A DNA stretch of 56,754 bases from an uncultured Bacteroidota bacterium (GTDB lineage: Bacteria > Bacteroidota > Bacteroidia > UKL13-3). The stretch is from contig CAISCU010000025.1 of NCBI GenBank assembly GCA_903883965.1, positions 1-56,754 on the forward strand, in the 5' to 3' direction. Positions 8,002-18,116 of this stretch are shown piece after piece; the stretch's first letter is position 1, and each line of letters starts with the position of its first letter. A program made the position numbers and the translations under genes. A model generated the notes under the pieces. That model worked only from the letters and a program-made list of their open reading frames with translations, ran no database searches and was not told where the DNA came from.

Positions 8002-10596
8002 ATGAAAATTAAAAATATAACGCTAGTAAAATGGCTAGTAACATTTAGTTTATTGGCCATTTCATATACCAGTTTCAATAGCTCCAGCTCACCTCCAACC
8101 GGTAATTCTGGTGCTCCTTCTGAAGGAAATTGTACGGGTTGTCACAATGGATCAGCAGTTACTTCAGGTACCAACTGGGATGCAATCAATATCTCAGGGC
8201 TACCAGCATCAGGTTATACTCCAGGAACTACCTACACTTTAACAGTAAATGGATCGAGTGCTGCAACAGCTAAAAATGGTTTGTTGCTAACTGCATTAAA
8301 CTCTAGCAATACTAATGCAGGGACATTTACAGCAGGTTCTGGCAATTCTGTATTGGTTTCAACAAAAAATTACATTGGTCATACCAGTTCTGGCACTGCC
8401 AACAACAGTTTCTCCTTTTCATGGACTGCACCAGCTTCGGGTGTAGGTACAGTTAATTTTTATTTATCGTGGCTGGCAACTAATTCAAATGGTGGAACAT
8501 CAGGAGATATTACTTATGTAAAATCTTTTGCCTTAAACCAATTGGCAAATTTACCTACAGCAGTCATCAATGCCTCTTCAACAAGTGTATGTGTAGGAGA
8601 CACAATTGTATTGCAAGGTAGTGGAATCAATTCCCCAACATCTTATGCCTGGACTATGTCTGGAGCTAATCCTGCAACTGCCACAACTCAAAATACCAAA
8701 GTATGGTTTTCAACAGCAGGACCTAAACAAATTAGATTGGTAACCAGCAATGCCAATGGCAGTTCAAATCCAGCAGTATTACAAATTACTATCAATGCTA
8801 AGCCAGTTTTTTCGGTTACACAAAGCGCAGCCAGTTTATGTGGCAATGCCGATACCGTTTCTTTGGCAGCATCTTATGTGAATGGTTACAGTTATTTATG
8901 GATGCCAGGTTCTATTTCTACATCAACTGCTAAAATTACAAATGCAGGTTCTTACACAGTTAAAGTAACTACAAGTAATAATTGCAGCTCAACAAGTAAT
9001 GCATATACTATTTCTAGAAGAAATCTACCTACTTCTGTTTTGGTATCAGACAGAGATTCAAGTTGTATAACAGATTCAATTGTATTGAAAGCCTCTGGTT
9101 TGTTCAATAGTTATTTGTTTAAAAAAGACAATGTTTTGCTGAAGTCAGGTAAAGATTCTGTTTTTAAGACAGCCAATACGGGTACTTATAAAATGCAAGT
9201 CTTTGATGGCTTTTGTTACAGCCCTGAATATGCTAAAACAGTTTTTGTACAAAGCTTGTTAGTGTCACCTGGTTTATTTACCCATTCAAATTCTGTCAAT
9301 CAAATCAATTTTAATTGGAATCAAATACAAGGGGCATCTGCTTATCAAATAAGTATAGATTCAGGTAAAAATTGGACTGCACAAATCGATACATTTTTCA
9401 ATTTAAATGTATTGCCTCAACCCCAATCAAAGCGGTTATGGGTAAGGGCTGTTTCTAACAATTTATGTCCGTTTGGAATTATTGCAAGTATTGTTGGGTC
9501 AAATGCCAATTGTCTTAAACCTGATTTGAATTTTGAATTGGCAAATAAACAATGTTTGCAGGCCGATTCAGGTTTAGTTGCATTCAATTTAATCAACCAG
9601 TCACAAGCATCTTTTTACAAGTATTCAATTCAATTATATCCTGATTCTATTACTAAAAATCAAAGAGAAGAAACACAGATACCTATTCGTACAGGCATGA
9701 ACGACATTCATATTATTTGTATTGATACTACTTTTACCCATTGTTCTATAGATACCATCTTAAATGTATATGGCTCCAATTTTTCTTCATTTAAGCCTCT
9801 CTTTAATTTGAATCAATCAGTAAAAAATAGTTGTGCTTCTGCTTCAAATTTTGAATTAAAAACAAGTCGATTAGTCAGTGCAGATTCTGTCTTTTTTATG
9901 TTTTTTGATTCAAGTTTAAACCGCCCAATTGTTTTGAATTCATCTGGACAAGATACTGTTTTCAATTTGATGCCATTCAATCAATCTACTCAAGTTAATC
10001 AATTATACGTATTACAAAAAAATATTGAATATGGTTGCGAAGCTGTTTCAGAAATTGGTTTGCATCGTTTTCTGCCTGATATTGGTTTAGAAATTGCTGC
10101 AACAACTGCTCCAAATTCTAAACTCATTTCATTTCAAAGCAATAGCACATATCCATTTCAAAAAATAGTTTGGAACTTTGGCGATTCTCAATCAGATAGT
10201 TTAAATTTAAATCCTTCTCATACTTATCAAAACTCAGGAAATTATCTTGTTCAAGCAATGGTACTCGATTCAATGAATTGTTCAGATACAAGTTCAGTTT
10301 CTGTATTTATCAGTGCTACAGGTATGCAAACAATTACTGGAATTTCAGGTATGCAATTATACCCAAATCCAGCTCAAGAATCAGTTACCATCTCTGCAAA
10401 TAGCCAATTTGCACAGGTATTAAATGTGGTAATTTATGAGTTAAATGGAAAAACAGTTAGGAGCCAATTTCCACTTCAATTTGTAAAAGGTAATAATGAG
10501 TTTTCATTACAAATTGCTGAACTAAAAAGTGGCTTGTATTTACTTTCAATTGAAACAAAAAATGGGTCAGTTAAACAAATACTAAATAAAGAATGA
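8002..10596 (+). CDS. large secreted T9SS cargo protein with CxxCH motif and PKD domain
   Basis: The 864-residue exported protein has a signal peptide. A segment with C44-T-G-C47-H48 (CxxCH) follows in a GAPSEGNCTGCH context, typical of a Reelin/choice-of-anchor type domain of Bacteroidota surface proteins. Several Ig/PKD-like beta domains come next, including WNFGDSQSDS ending in HTYQNSGNY about 100 residues before the C-terminus. It ends with a sorting tail (MQLYPNPAQESV ... LKSGLYLLSI) of the T9SS type A class. It is therefore exported across both membranes and attached to the surface or released. Whether CxxCH binds haem is unknown. No enzymatic domain is recognised. Confidence 0.85.
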   Translation: MKIKNITLVKWLVTFSLLAISYTSFNSSSSPPTGNSGAPSEGNCTGCHNGSAVTSGTNWDAINISGLPASGYTPGTTYTLTVNGSSAATAKNGLLLTALNSSNTNAGTFTAGSGNSVLVSTKNYIGHTSSGTANNSFSFSWTAPASGVGTVNFYLSWLATNSNGGTSGDITYVKSFALNQLANLPTAVINASSTSVCVGDTIVLQGSGINSPTSYAWTMSGANPATATTQNTKVWFSTAGPKQIRLVTSNANGSSNPAVLQITINAKPVFSVTQSAASLCGNADTVSLAASYVNGYSYLWMPGSISTSTAKITNAGSYTVKVTTSNNCSSTSNAYTISRRNLPTSVLVSDRDSSCITDSIVLKASGLFNSYLFKKDNVLLKSGKDSVFKTANTGTYKMQVFDGFCYSPEYAKTVFVQSLLVSPGLFTHSNSVNQINFNWNQIQGASAYQISIDSGKNWTAQIDTFFNLNVLPQPQSKRLWVRAVSNNLCPFGIIASIVGSNANCLKPDLNFELANKQCLQADSGLVAFNLINQSQASFYKYSIQLYPDSITKNQREETQIPIRTGMNDIHIICIDTTFTHCSIDTILNVYGSNFSSFKPLFNLNQSVKNSCASASNFELKTSRLVSADSVFFMFFDSSLNRPIVLNSSGQDTVFNLMPFNQSTQVNQLYVLQKNIEYGCEAVSEIGLHRFLPDIGLEIAATTAPNSKLISFQSNSTYPFQKIVWNFGDSQSDSLNLNPSHTYQNSGNYLVQAMVLDSMNCSDTSSVSVFISATGMQTITGISGMQLYPNPAQESVTISANSQFAQVLNVVIYELNGKTVRSQFPLQFVKGNNEFSLQIAELKSGLYLLSIETKNGSVKQILNKE

Positions 10597-10611
10597 TGTG
10601 GAGTTGAGTGC

Positions 10612-10654
10612 AAAAAGAGAGGGCGCGGAGCAATGCTCCGCGCCCTCTCTTTTT
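10612..10654. terminator. intrinsic bidirectional terminator between the T9SS gene and dnaK
   Basis: A perfect 20-base stem (10612-10631 with 10635-10654, loop AAT) has a GC-rich core flanked by A and T runs on both sides, so it can end both convergent genes. Confidence 0.92.
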
Positions 10655-10667
10655 GAGAACCAATTGC

Positions 10668-12560
10668 TTATTTTACTTCTTCAAATTCAACATCCTGTAC
10701 ATTGCCTGCTTCACTGTTTTCAGCTCCAGCATTTGCATTCGGATTGTTTTGATTAGCTTGTTCAGCATTGTAAATGTCTTGGCTTGCGGCTTGCCATGCT
10801 GCGTTCAATGTTTCCATTGCTGCATCCATTGCTGGAATATCTTTTTCTGCATGCGCTTTCTTCAAACCTTCTAATCCACTTTCAATAGCAGCTTTTTTAT
10901 CAGCAGGAATTTTATCACCGTAATCTTTGATTTGTTTTTCGGTTTGGAAAATCAAGCTGTCAGCCGTATTCATTTTTTCAACTTCTTCTTTGGCTTTTTT
11001 ATCTGCTTCAGCATTGGCTTCAGCTTCGCGTTTCATTTTTTCAATTTCCGCATCACTCAAACCACTACTTGCCTCAATTCTAATTTTTTGTTCTTTGCCA
11101 GTTCCTTTGTCTTTGGCGCTTACGTGCAAGATACCGTTTGCATCAATGTCAAAAGTAACTTCAATCTGAGGAACACCTCTTGGTGCAGGTGGAATATCAC
11201 TTAAATGAAATCTACCAATTGATCTGTTTTGATTGGCCATCGGTCTTTCTCCTTGTAAAACATGAATTTCAACAGAAGGCTGACTATCAGAAGCCGTACT
11301 AAATACCTCGCTACGTTTTGTTGGAATGGTTGTGTTTGATTCAATCAAGCGAGTCATTACACCGCCCATTGTTTCAATACCCAAACTCAATGGAGTTACA
11401 TCTAATAACAATACATCTTTTACTTCACCGGTTAAAACACCACCTTGAATAGCAGCACCTAAAGCAACTACCTCATCGGGGTTCACTCCTTTTGAAGGTG
11501 CTTTGCCAAAGAAATCTTCAACTGCTTTTTGAATGGCAGGTATACGAGTAGAACCACCAACTAAAATCACTTCATCAATGTCTTTGGTGCTTAATCCTGC
11601 ATTTTTTAGAGCTGATTGACATGGAGCAATTGTTCTTTTGATTAAATCATCAACCAATTGTTCAAATTTTGCTTTGGTCAAAGTTTTAACCAAATGTTTC
11701 GGTCCACTTTGGGTAGCTGTAATATAAGGCAAATTGATTTCAGTTTGAGCTGAACTTGACAATTCTATTTTTGCTTTTTCAGCAGCTTCTTTTAAACGTT
11801 GTAAAGCCATTGCATCTGTACGTAAATCCATACCTTCTTCAGCTTTGAATTCGTCTGCTAACCAATCAATGATTTTTTGGTCAAAATCATCTCCGCCTAA
11901 GTGGGTATCTCCATCAGTTGATTTCACTTCAAATACGCCATCACCCAATTCCAATACAGAAACGTCATGTGTTCCACCACCACAGTCAAATACAACAATC
12001 TTCATGTCCTTGTTGATTTTGTCTAATCCATAGGCCAAGGCTGCAGCAGTTGGTTCATTGATAATTCTACGTACATTCAAACCAGCAATTTCTCCAGCTT
12101 CTTTGGTAGCTTGTCTTTGCGCATCATTGAAGTAAGCAGGAACTGTAATAACGGCTTCTTTTACTTCTGTACCCAAATAGTCTTCAGCTGTTTTTTTCAT
12201 TTTTTGAAGAATGATAGCTGAAATTTCTTGAGGAGTGTAAAGTCTGCCATCAATGTCAACTCTAGGTGTATTGTTATCACCTTTGGCAACTTTGTAAGGC
12301 ACTCTACTTATTTCTGTGCTTACTTCTCCGTGGGTATGCCCCATGAATCTTTTAATAGAGAAAATGGTATTGATTGGATTGGTTACTGCTTGTCTTTTAG
12401 CAGGATCTCCAATTTTTCTTTCACCATCTTTTAAAAATGCAACAATTGAAGGTGTAGTTCTTTTACCCTCGCTGTTGGCAATCACCACTGGCTCATTGCC
12501 TTCCATTACGGCTACGCAAGAGTTGGTTGTTCCTAAGTCGATACCTATTATTTTGCTCAT
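10668..12560 (-). CDS. dnaK: molecular chaperone DnaK (Hsp70)
   Basis: DnaK binds unfolded peptide segments in an ATP-driven cycle with DnaJ and GrpE. The 630-residue protein has the ATPase signature [10 protein letters not shown] at residues 5-14, the second phosphate loop in the form [12 protein letters not shown], the adenosine motif [10 protein letters not shown], and a full substrate domain and lid with a Glu/Asn-rich tail ending DVEFEEVK. His replaces the usual Phe in the GGGTFD motif. I start it at the ATG at 12560 (MSKIIGID). The longer frame from 12593 adds a non-family leader. dnaJ and grpE are not adjacent. Confidence 0.96.
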   Translation of the reverse strand: MSKIIGIDLGTTNSCVAVMEGNEPVVIANSEGKRTTPSIVAFLKDGERKIGDPAKRQAVTNPINTIFSIKRFMGHTHGEVSTEISRVPYKVAKGDNNTPRVDIDGRLYTPQEISAIILQKMKKTAEDYLGTEVKEAVITVPAYFNDAQRQATKEAGEIAGLNVRRIINEPTAAALAYGLDKINKDMKIVVFDCGGGTHDVSVLELGDGVFEVKSTDGDTHLGGDDFDQKIIDWLADEFKAEEGMDLRTDAMALQRLKEAAEKAKIELSSSAQTEINLPYITATQSGPKHLVKTLTKAKFEQLVDDLIKRTIAPCQSALKNAGLSTKDIDEVILVGGSTRIPAIQKAVEDFFGKAPSKGVNPDEVVALGAAIQGGVLTGEVKDVLLLDVTPLSLGIETMGGVMTRLIESNTTIPTKRSEVFSTASDSQPSVEIHVLQGERPMANQNRSIGRFHLSDIPPAPRGVPQIEVTFDIDANGILHVSAKDKGTGKEQKIRIEASSGLSDAEIEKMKREAEANAEADKKAKEEVEKMNTADSLIFQTEKQIKDYGDKIPADKKAAIESGLEGLKKAHAEKDIPAMDAAMETLNAAWQAASQDIYNAEQANQNNPNANAGAENSEAGNVQDVEFEEVK

Positions 12561-12615
12561 AAAATTGTAATTTTCTTTGACTACTTGTATCAATCATTAT
12601 ACCAATGCATTGAAG

Positions 12616-12703
12616 TGTCAGCTTTTAACAATTTATGTCACAATTAGCACAAAATCCGAAGTTTTATAGCTATTTATTGCGGCAAAATGTCAGTTTTGTC
12701 AGT
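12616..12703 (-). promoter_or_regulatory. cluster of TGACA repeats upstream of dnaK
   Basis: Within 90 bases upstream of dnaK, TGTCA occurs four times on the plus strand (12616, 12636, 12689 and 12698), three of them as TGTCAG. On the dnaK strand these read TGACA. No CIRCE-type inverted repeat is visible. The cluster could be binding sites for a heat-shock or other regulator, but this is inference from repetition alone. Confidence 0.3.
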
Positions 12704-13692
12704 TACCTGAAGTTTGGAAGTTCTTTTCTGAGCACTTCAAATGAATAATCATCCAATACAACTCCTGTTTGAACTGTGTAGTTGCGGCTACTGAAAATTC
12801 CTTTTCCATTTTCAATATTGGAATATTCGGTGTTTTTAGGAACAATAGAGGTATTTGGTTTATTTAAGTCTAGGTAATCTCTCAGTTCTTCCGAACCTCC
12901 GTAAGCGATAAATTCTATACCCAGTGTTCTTCTTGTTTTAGATACATCGTATTTTAAATTGCTTTTAATATGCTCAATAAAATAATTAGATACTACACTT
13001 TCAGTATTGGTGCTCAATGAATAAGTGTATTTTTTTGAACGTTGCACGTAATAATCTATGTGTTTGTTTGTAAAAACAGAGGTATCATTGGCATTCATTT
13101 CTTTGTATTTAAAACGAACAACCAAATCGTACAAATAAGAATTTTTTCCAGTTACAAACCTAAAAGGAAAGGCCGTATTTGCTGGAACCGTTCTCAAAGG
13201 AATGGTCCTGGCTTCAATGCTTGCATCTTTTACAATTTTAGTGGTAGCCCTAAAAATTTTACCTGATTTTGGAACACGTATGTTTAATTGGTAAATATCG
13301 TCTTGGTCATTGTTAGGGTTTTTAGGAATTTTGAAGGCATATAAAAAATGCTTGCTATTGCCAAATATACCTGTGGTATCAGAGGCTGCTTCTTTTGGAA
13401 TGCTATCTATTTTAGTACAAGGGTATATTACTTTGGTATTGACATTGGTAACGGAAACCTCCAACGAGTCAAAATAGAGCGAGTCTGACAATTGAGCACC
13501 TTCTGCAGTTGACAGGGAAGCATTGTTTTGATAAACCTTTTGAATTCGAATATATTGAACAGGTTCATTTTGGTCTAAAAAACTGTATACAACAGCAATG
13601 TCTTGGTAGGGTGCATTGATCTCAATATCGTTTGAACAACTTGAGCTAAATGCAAGCAGGATAAAACCTGTTAAATAGGATAAAAATTTCAT
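12703..13692 (-). CDS. outer-membrane or periplasmic lipoprotein, DUF4249-like
   Basis: The 329-residue protein has a lipoprotein signal peptide: MKFLSYLTGFILLAF followed by the lipobox SSSC with the cysteine near position 19. The mature part is rich in beta-strand patterns and ends with an NIENGKGIF segment reminiscent of the DUF4249 family, which often accompanies TonB-dependent receptors. No receptor gene is adjacent here. The family assignment is tentative; the lipoprotein call is much firmer. Its stop lies about 140 bases upstream of dnaK on the same strand, and its start faces away from panB. Confidence 0.6.
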   Translation of the reverse strand: MKFLSYLTGFILLAFSSSCSNDIEINAPYQDIAVVYSFLDQNEPVQYIRIQKVYQNNASLSTAEGAQLSDSLYFDSLEVSVTNVNTKVIYPCTKIDSIPKEAASDTTGIFGNSKHFLYAFKIPKNPNNDQDDIYQLNIRVPKSGKIFRATTKIVKDASIEARTIPLRTVPANTAFPFRFVTGKNSYLYDLVVRFKYKEMNANDTSVFTNKHIDYYVQRSKKYTYSLSTNTESVVSNYFIEHIKSNLKYDVSKTRRTLGIEFIAYGGSEELRDYLDLNKPNTSIVPKNTEYSNIENGKGIFSSRNYTVQTGVVLDDYSFEVLRKELPNFR

Positions 13693-13764
13693 CTGTTACA
13701 AAATAAGGCATTTTTTAAGCCTATTCAAAACCAAGTCAAGCATTTAAAGTAAAAGGTTTTATTA

Positions 13765-13772
13765 TACCTTTG
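13765..13772 (+). promoter_or_regulatory. TAnnTTTG -7 box of panB
   Basis: TACCTTTG fits the Bacteroidota -7 consensus and lies 15 bases before the ATG chosen for panB. It overlaps the more upstream ATG at 13770 and so argues against that start. The -33 element is weak. Confidence 0.6.
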
Positions 13773-13787
13773 AATTTCAAAATAGTT

Positions 13788-14603
13788 ATGAGCACTTACA
13801 AAGAAGTTAAAAAAGTAACCACCCATACTTTGCATGAAATGAAGCAAAGGGGCGAAAAAATTAGCATGTTAACAGCATACGATTACAGCATGGCTAAAAT
13901 TTTTGATGCGGCAAAGATAGATGTATTATTGGTAGGAGACTCAGCTTCAAATGTGATGCATGGTCATGAAACAACATTGCCCATTACTTTAGATGAAATG
14001 ATTTCACATGCAGCAGGTGTTATCAGAGCAGTAGATAGGGCATTGGTTGTGGTAGATTTGCCATTTGGTTCATACCAAGGTAATTCAAAAGAAGCACTGA
14101 ATTCGGCCATACGCATCATGAAAGAAGCCGAAGCTCATGCGGTAAAATTAGAAGGCGGTGAAGAAGTTGTAGAATCCATTAAGCGTATTCTTACAGCTGG
14201 AATTCCAGTAATGGGTCATTTGGGTTTGACCCCTCAAAGTATCTATAAATTTGGAACCTACGAAGTAAGAGCTAAAGAAGAAGCTGAAGCCGATAAACTA
14301 ATTCGCGATGCCAAATTACTAGAAGAGGCAGGTTGTTTTGCGTTGGTTTTGGAGAAAATTCCATCAAAATTGGCTAAGCAAGTAGCCCAAACCATTCAAA
14401 TTCCAGTCATAGGAATTGGTGCAGGTAGCGAGGTAGATGGTCAGGTATTGGTTAGTCACGATATGTTAGGGATTAACAAAGATTTTTCGCCTAAATTTTT
14501 AAGGAGGTATTTGAACCTATACGACGAAATTAAACTAGCCGTTGAACGTTATGTTGATGACGTTAAAAAGCAAGATTTTCCGAATGAAAAAGAACAATAT
14601 TAA
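13788..14603 (+). CDS. panB: 3-methyl-2-oxobutanoate hydroxymethyltransferase
   Basis: PanB transfers a hydroxymethyl group from methylene-tetrahydrofolate to 2-oxoisovalerate, the first step of pantothenate and coenzyme A synthesis. The 271-residue protein has [10 protein letters not shown], the metal-binding [21 protein letters not shown] segment (shown in the sequence from about residue 45), VVDLPFGSY, and the C-terminal [21 protein letters not shown] region, all hallmarks of the family. The start at 13788 is set by the promoter box upstream. An RluA-type gene follows after 11 bases and may be cotranscribed. Confidence 0.94.
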   Translation: MSTYKEVKKVTTHTLHEMKQRGEKISMLTAYDYSMAKIFDAAKIDVLLVGDSASNVMHGHETTLPITLDEMISHAAGVIRAVDRALVVVDLPFGSYQGNSKEALNSAIRIMKEAEAHAVKLEGGEEVVESIKRILTAGIPVMGHLGLTPQSIYKFGTYEVRAKEEAEADKLIRDAKLLEEAGCFALVLEKIPSKLAKQVAQTIQIPVIGIGAGSEVDGQVLVSHDMLGINKDFSPKFLRRYLNLYDEIKLAVERYVDDVKKQDFPNEKEQY

Positions 14604-14614
14604 CTTCACGTATT

Positions 14615-15274
14615 TTGACAGTTCTTTTTGAGGATAACCATTTAATTGCGGTGTTTAAAAAATCTGGTCAGACTGTGCAGCCTGAGCCTGGAAAGCCATT
14701 GTCACTAGATGATGAAATTAAACTATACATTAAAAAGAAATACAATAAGCCAGGTGCAGTATATTTAGGAGTCATTCACAGAATAGACATGCCTGTTTCT
14801 GGAATAGTAATTTTTGCCAAAACAAGCAAGGCACTGACTCGAATGAACGAGATTTTTCATGACCGAGAAGTTCAAAAAACATACCGATGCATTGTTGAAG
14901 GTCAGCCCAAACTAAAAAAAGGAAGTTTGGTACATTGGCTCAGGCAAGATCCAGTTAAAAACTTCACAAAAGCTTTTGAATCAAAAGTTTCAAATGCCGT
15001 TGAAGCCAGGCTCAGTTTTGAAGTTTTAAAAAGCATAAAAGGTAAAAGCTTGCTTGAAATTCATTTAGAAACAGGTAGAAAACACCAAATTAGGGCACAA
15101 TTGTCTGCTATGGGTTGCCCCATTTTGGGTGATGTCAAATATGGTGCTTCTAAGCCCAATCCTGATCAATCCATTGCCTTGCAATCATTTTCATTGGCTT
15201 TTATCCATCCTGTTAAAAATGAACCTGTTTACATTGATTTGTCAAGCAGTCCAGCCCAAATTCAATTGCATTAA
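14615..15274 (+). CDS. RluA-family pseudouridine synthase
   Basis: This enzyme isomerises specific uridines in rRNA or tRNA to pseudouridine. The 219-residue protein has the catalytic motif as HRIDMPVSG (H55-R56-I57-D58, with D58 the nucleophile), usually HRLD, and the C-terminal GRKHQIRAQL segment. There is no S4 RNA-binding domain at the N-terminus, which fits the smaller RluA/RluC-like members. The reading frame offers only a TTG start at 14615; no in-frame ATG is found between the panB stop and the conserved region. The target base cannot be told from the sequence. Confidence 0.85.
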   Translation: MTVLFEDNHLIAVFKKSGQTVQPEPGKPLSLDDEIKLYIKKKYNKPGAVYLGVIHRIDMPVSGIVIFAKTSKALTRMNEIFHDREVQKTYRCIVEGQPKLKKGSLVHWLRQDPVKNFTKAFESKVSNAVEARLSFEVLKSIKGKSLLEIHLETGRKHQIRAQLSAMGCPILGDVKYGASKPNPDQSIALQSFSLAFIHPVKNEPVYIDLSSSPAQIQLH

Positions 15275-15317
15275 ATTTTAAAGCCCATATGGCATTCATT
15301 CATTTGAAAAAATGAAT

Positions 15318-15325
15318 TACTTTTG
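15318..15325 (+). promoter_or_regulatory. TAnnTTTG -7 box of pruA
   Basis: TACTTTTG matches the -7 consensus 24 bases before the pruA ATG at 15350. An alternative start at 15323 falls inside this box and is therefore unlikely. Confidence 0.55.
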
Positions 15326-15349
15326 CATCCTTATCAATACAATAGGGTT

Positions 15350-16978
15350 ATGAATGGATTTTTCAAAGTTCCGGTTCCTGTTAATGAACCAATATTCAAT
15401 TATGCACCAGGCACAGCTCACAGAGCAGAATTAAAAGCTGCAATTGCATCTGCTAGAAATCAGGTACTCGATATTCCAATGCATATTGGAGGAAAAGAAA
15501 TTAGAACCGGAAATACCCTTGCTATATGCCCACCTCATGACCACCAGCACAAGTTGGCTGATTTTCATGTTGGAGATGCATCTCATGTAGAAATGGCAAT
15601 TGATGCGGCTTTGGCTGCTAAATCTAATTGGGAAAACATGGCATGGGAGCAAAGAGCTGCCATATTTTTAAAAGCAGCCGAATTAATTGCTGGTCCTTAC
15701 AGGGCAAAGTTAAATGCAGCTACGATGTTGGGCCAAAGTAAAAATGCATTTCAGGCAGAAATAGACAGTGCTTGCGAATTCATTGATTTTTTGAGATTCA
15801 ATGTGTATTTCATGAGCCAGATATATACTGAACAACCTCAATCAGCCAAAGGTATTTGGAATAGAATAGAATACAGGCCTTTAGAAGGATTTGTATATGC
15901 GCTAACACCATTTAATTTTACAGCCATTGCAGGCAATTTGCCTTCAAGTGCAGCCATGATGGGGAATGTGGTGGTTTGGAAACCATCTAATACCCAAGTA
16001 TACTCTGCAAATGTGTTGATGGAGGTTTTTAAAATGGCAGGTGTTCCTGATGGTGTCATTAACTTAATATACCCAAGCGGTCCTGTTGCAGGTGAAGTTG
16101 TTTTCAAACACCCCGATTTTGCAGGTATCCATTTTACAGGTTCAACAGGTGTTTTTCAAGACATTTGGAAAACAATTGGAAACAATATCCATTTATTTAA
16201 AACGTATCCAAGAATTGTAGGAGAAACAGGAGGTAAAGACTTCATTGTTATGCATCCCTCAGCGTTGGTTCAAGAGAGTGTAGTGGCTATTGCCAGAGGC
16301 GCTTTTGAATACCAAGGTCAAAAATGTTCAGCAGCTTCTAGGGTGTATGTGCCATCTAATTTATGGCCAGCAGTCAAAGAAAAATTGGTAGCAACCATGG
16401 CCACATTTAAAATGGGCCCTACCGAAGATTTTTCAAACTTTGTCAATGCAGTAATAGATGAAAAATCATTTGACAAATTGGCAACATACATAGACCAAGC
16501 CAAAGCAGATGCCAGTTGTGAAATCATTTCAGGAGGGAACTACAATAAATCAAAAGGCTGGTTTATTGAGCCTACTGTTATAGTAACTACTAATCCGTTT
16601 TACCAAACCATGTGTGAAGAATTATTTGGCCCAGTTTTAACTGTTTATGTGTATCCAGAAAATGAGTTCGAAAAAACCTTAGATATTGTAGACCGTACTT
16701 CAAATTATGCACTCACTGGTTCTATCATTTCTCAAGACCGTTATGCCATAGAATTGGCTACAAAAAAGCTTAAAAATGCAGCTGGTAACTTTTATATCAA
16801 TGACAAACCAACAGGTGCAGTAGTTGGCCAGCAGCCTTTTGGTGGAGCCAGAGGTAGTGGAACCAATGACAAAGCTGGTGCAATGATCAATTTACTTCGT
16901 TGGACCAGTTTAAGAACCATCAAAGAAACATTTGTTCCCCCAACAGATTACCGATACGAATTTATGAATGAGGCTTAA
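15350..16978 (+). CDS. pruA: L-glutamate gamma-semialdehyde (1-pyrroline-5-carboxylate) dehydrogenase
   Basis: The enzyme oxidises glutamate semialdehyde to glutamate with NAD, the second step of proline breakdown. The 542-residue protein is a complete aldehyde dehydrogenase with catalytic Glu in VGETGGKD (E292) and nucleophile Cys in GQKCSAAS (C326). It also has EELFGPVLTVYVY and the long N-terminal segment typical of the monofunctional P5CDH subgroup. No proline dehydrogenase domain is fused, and none is encoded nearby. The start at 15350 is supported by the promoter box before it. Confidence 0.93.
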   Translation: MNGFFKVPVPVNEPIFNYAPGTAHRAELKAAIASARNQVLDIPMHIGGKEIRTGNTLAICPPHDHQHKLADFHVGDASHVEMAIDAALAAKSNWENMAWEQRAAIFLKAAELIAGPYRAKLNAATMLGQSKNAFQAEIDSACEFIDFLRFNVYFMSQIYTEQPQSAKGIWNRIEYRPLEGFVYALTPFNFTAIAGNLPSSAAMMGNVVVWKPSNTQVYSANVLMEVFKMAGVPDGVINLIYPSGPVAGEVVFKHPDFAGIHFTGSTGVFQDIWKTIGNNIHLFKTYPRIVGETGGKDFIVMHPSALVQESVVAIARGAFEYQGQKCSAASRVYVPSNLWPAVKEKLVATMATFKMGPTEDFSNFVNAVIDEKSFDKLATYIDQAKADASCEIISGGNYNKSKGWFIEPTVIVTTNPFYQTMCEELFGPVLTVYVYPENEFEKTLDIVDRTSNYALTGSIISQDRYAIELATKKLKNAAGNFYINDKPTGAVVGQQPFGGARGSGTNDKAGAMINLLRWTSLRTIKETFVPPTDYRYEFMNEA

Positions 16979-17027
16979 TTTGCTTTTAGCTCATTCGTTT
17001 GTTTTTTAGTTAACTCCTCTTTTTAGT

Positions 17028-18116
17028 ATGCAGTTTTTACTAGTTGTTGTAGCTATTATTTTTGGCTTTAGTTTTTATTTTTTGAATCAGCCTCAATTTG
17101 GCACTTTGCCAAGTGGTAAAAGGTTAAGTAGAATAGAATCATCTCCCAATTACAAAGATGGTGCGTTTCAAAATATTGAAAATACCCCTAATTTTAGTGA
17201 GGATGCAGGTTTCTTCGATTTTATAAAAACAATGTTTTCTATACCAGAAAATGCGAGCCCTTCAGAAAAACTGCCTACTGTTAAAACACAACTAACAGCC
17301 ATTTCAGATACAGCCATTACAGTTGTTTGGTTTGGCCACTCTTCCTATTACATCAATTTAAAAGGATTTAAAATATTGGTTGATCCTGTTTTTTCTGGAG
17401 TGGCAGCACCTGTAGATTTTTTTGCAAATGCATTTAATGGAAGCAATGATTACCAAGCTGAAGATTTTCCGCCATTAGATTTACTCATCCTAACACATGA
17501 TCATTACGACCACCTCGATTACAAAACCATTCTCAAATTAAAAGACAAAACAAGCCATATTTATACGTCATTGGGAGTAGGAGCACACTTGAATCTATGG
17601 GGTATTTCAGACAATCAGGTTACAGAGTTTGATTGGTGGCAAAGTGCTCAAATCAATTCTGAACTTAAAATTACAGCTACACCCGCCAGACATTTTTCTG
17701 GAAGGTTGTTCAAAAGAAACCAGAGTTTGTGGTCGTCGTTTGTATTAGAATACCCTGGTGGAAAATTATTCATTGGTGGAGACAGTGGATACGATCAAAC
17801 CTTTAAAAAAATAGGTGATCAGTTTGGTGCCTTTGATTTGGTCATCTTGGAATGTGGTCAATACAATCAATTATGGCCTTATATTCACATGTCTCCTGAA
17901 CAGGTTGTTCAAGCTGCCACAGATTTAAAAGCAAAAGTATTGATGCCTGTACATTGGTCAAAATTTAGGCTAGCCATGCACAAATGGAACGAACCAATAG
18001 AAAGGGTATGCAAAGAAGCGTCTCGTCTCAACATGAAAATAACCACTCCTATGATAGGGGAGCAAATTACCATCAATCAAAACTATCCTACAAGCAATTG
18101 GTGGACACAGTTATAA
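17028..18116 (+). CDS. MBL-fold metallohydrolase, NAPE-PLD/UlaG-like, membrane-anchored
   Basis: The 362-residue protein begins with a hydrophobic segment (about residues 1-20), probably a signal anchor or uncleaved signal. The metallo-beta-lactamase fold has the zinc motif H157-D-H159-Y-D161-H162 in the sequence LTHDHYDHLD. A further GGDSGYD segment and an HWSKFRLAMH segment supply the later ligands. The arrangement resembles N-acyl-phosphatidylethanolamine phospholipase D-like and UlaG-like hydrolases, which can act on phosphodiesters or lactones. The substrate is unknown. The gene stands alone and is convergent with the SDR gene, overlapping it by about six bases. Confidence 0.83.
   Translation: MQFLLVVVAIIFGFSFYFLNQPQFGTLPSGKRLSRIESSPNYKDGAFQNIENTPNFSEDAGFFDFIKTMFSIPENASPSEKLPTVKTQLTAISDTAITVVWFGHSSYYINLKGFKILVDPVFSGVAAPVDFFANAFNGSNDYQAEDFPPLDLLILTHDHYDHLDYKTILKLKDKTSHIYTSLGVGAHLNLWGISDNQVTEFDWWQSAQINSELKITATPARHFSGRLFKRNQSLWSSFVLEYPGGKLFIGGDSGYDQTFKKIGDQFGAFDLVILECGQYNQLWPYIHMSPEQVVQAATDLKAKVLMPVHWSKFRLAMHKWNEPIERVCKEASRLNMKITTPMIGEQITINQNYPTSNWWTQL

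Noticed and set aside
8131-8145. The CxxCH motif of the 8002 protein as proof of a cytochrome c
   Set aside because: Only one motif is present, in a domain context where it recurs without known haem proteins, and no cytochrome maturation genes are nearby.
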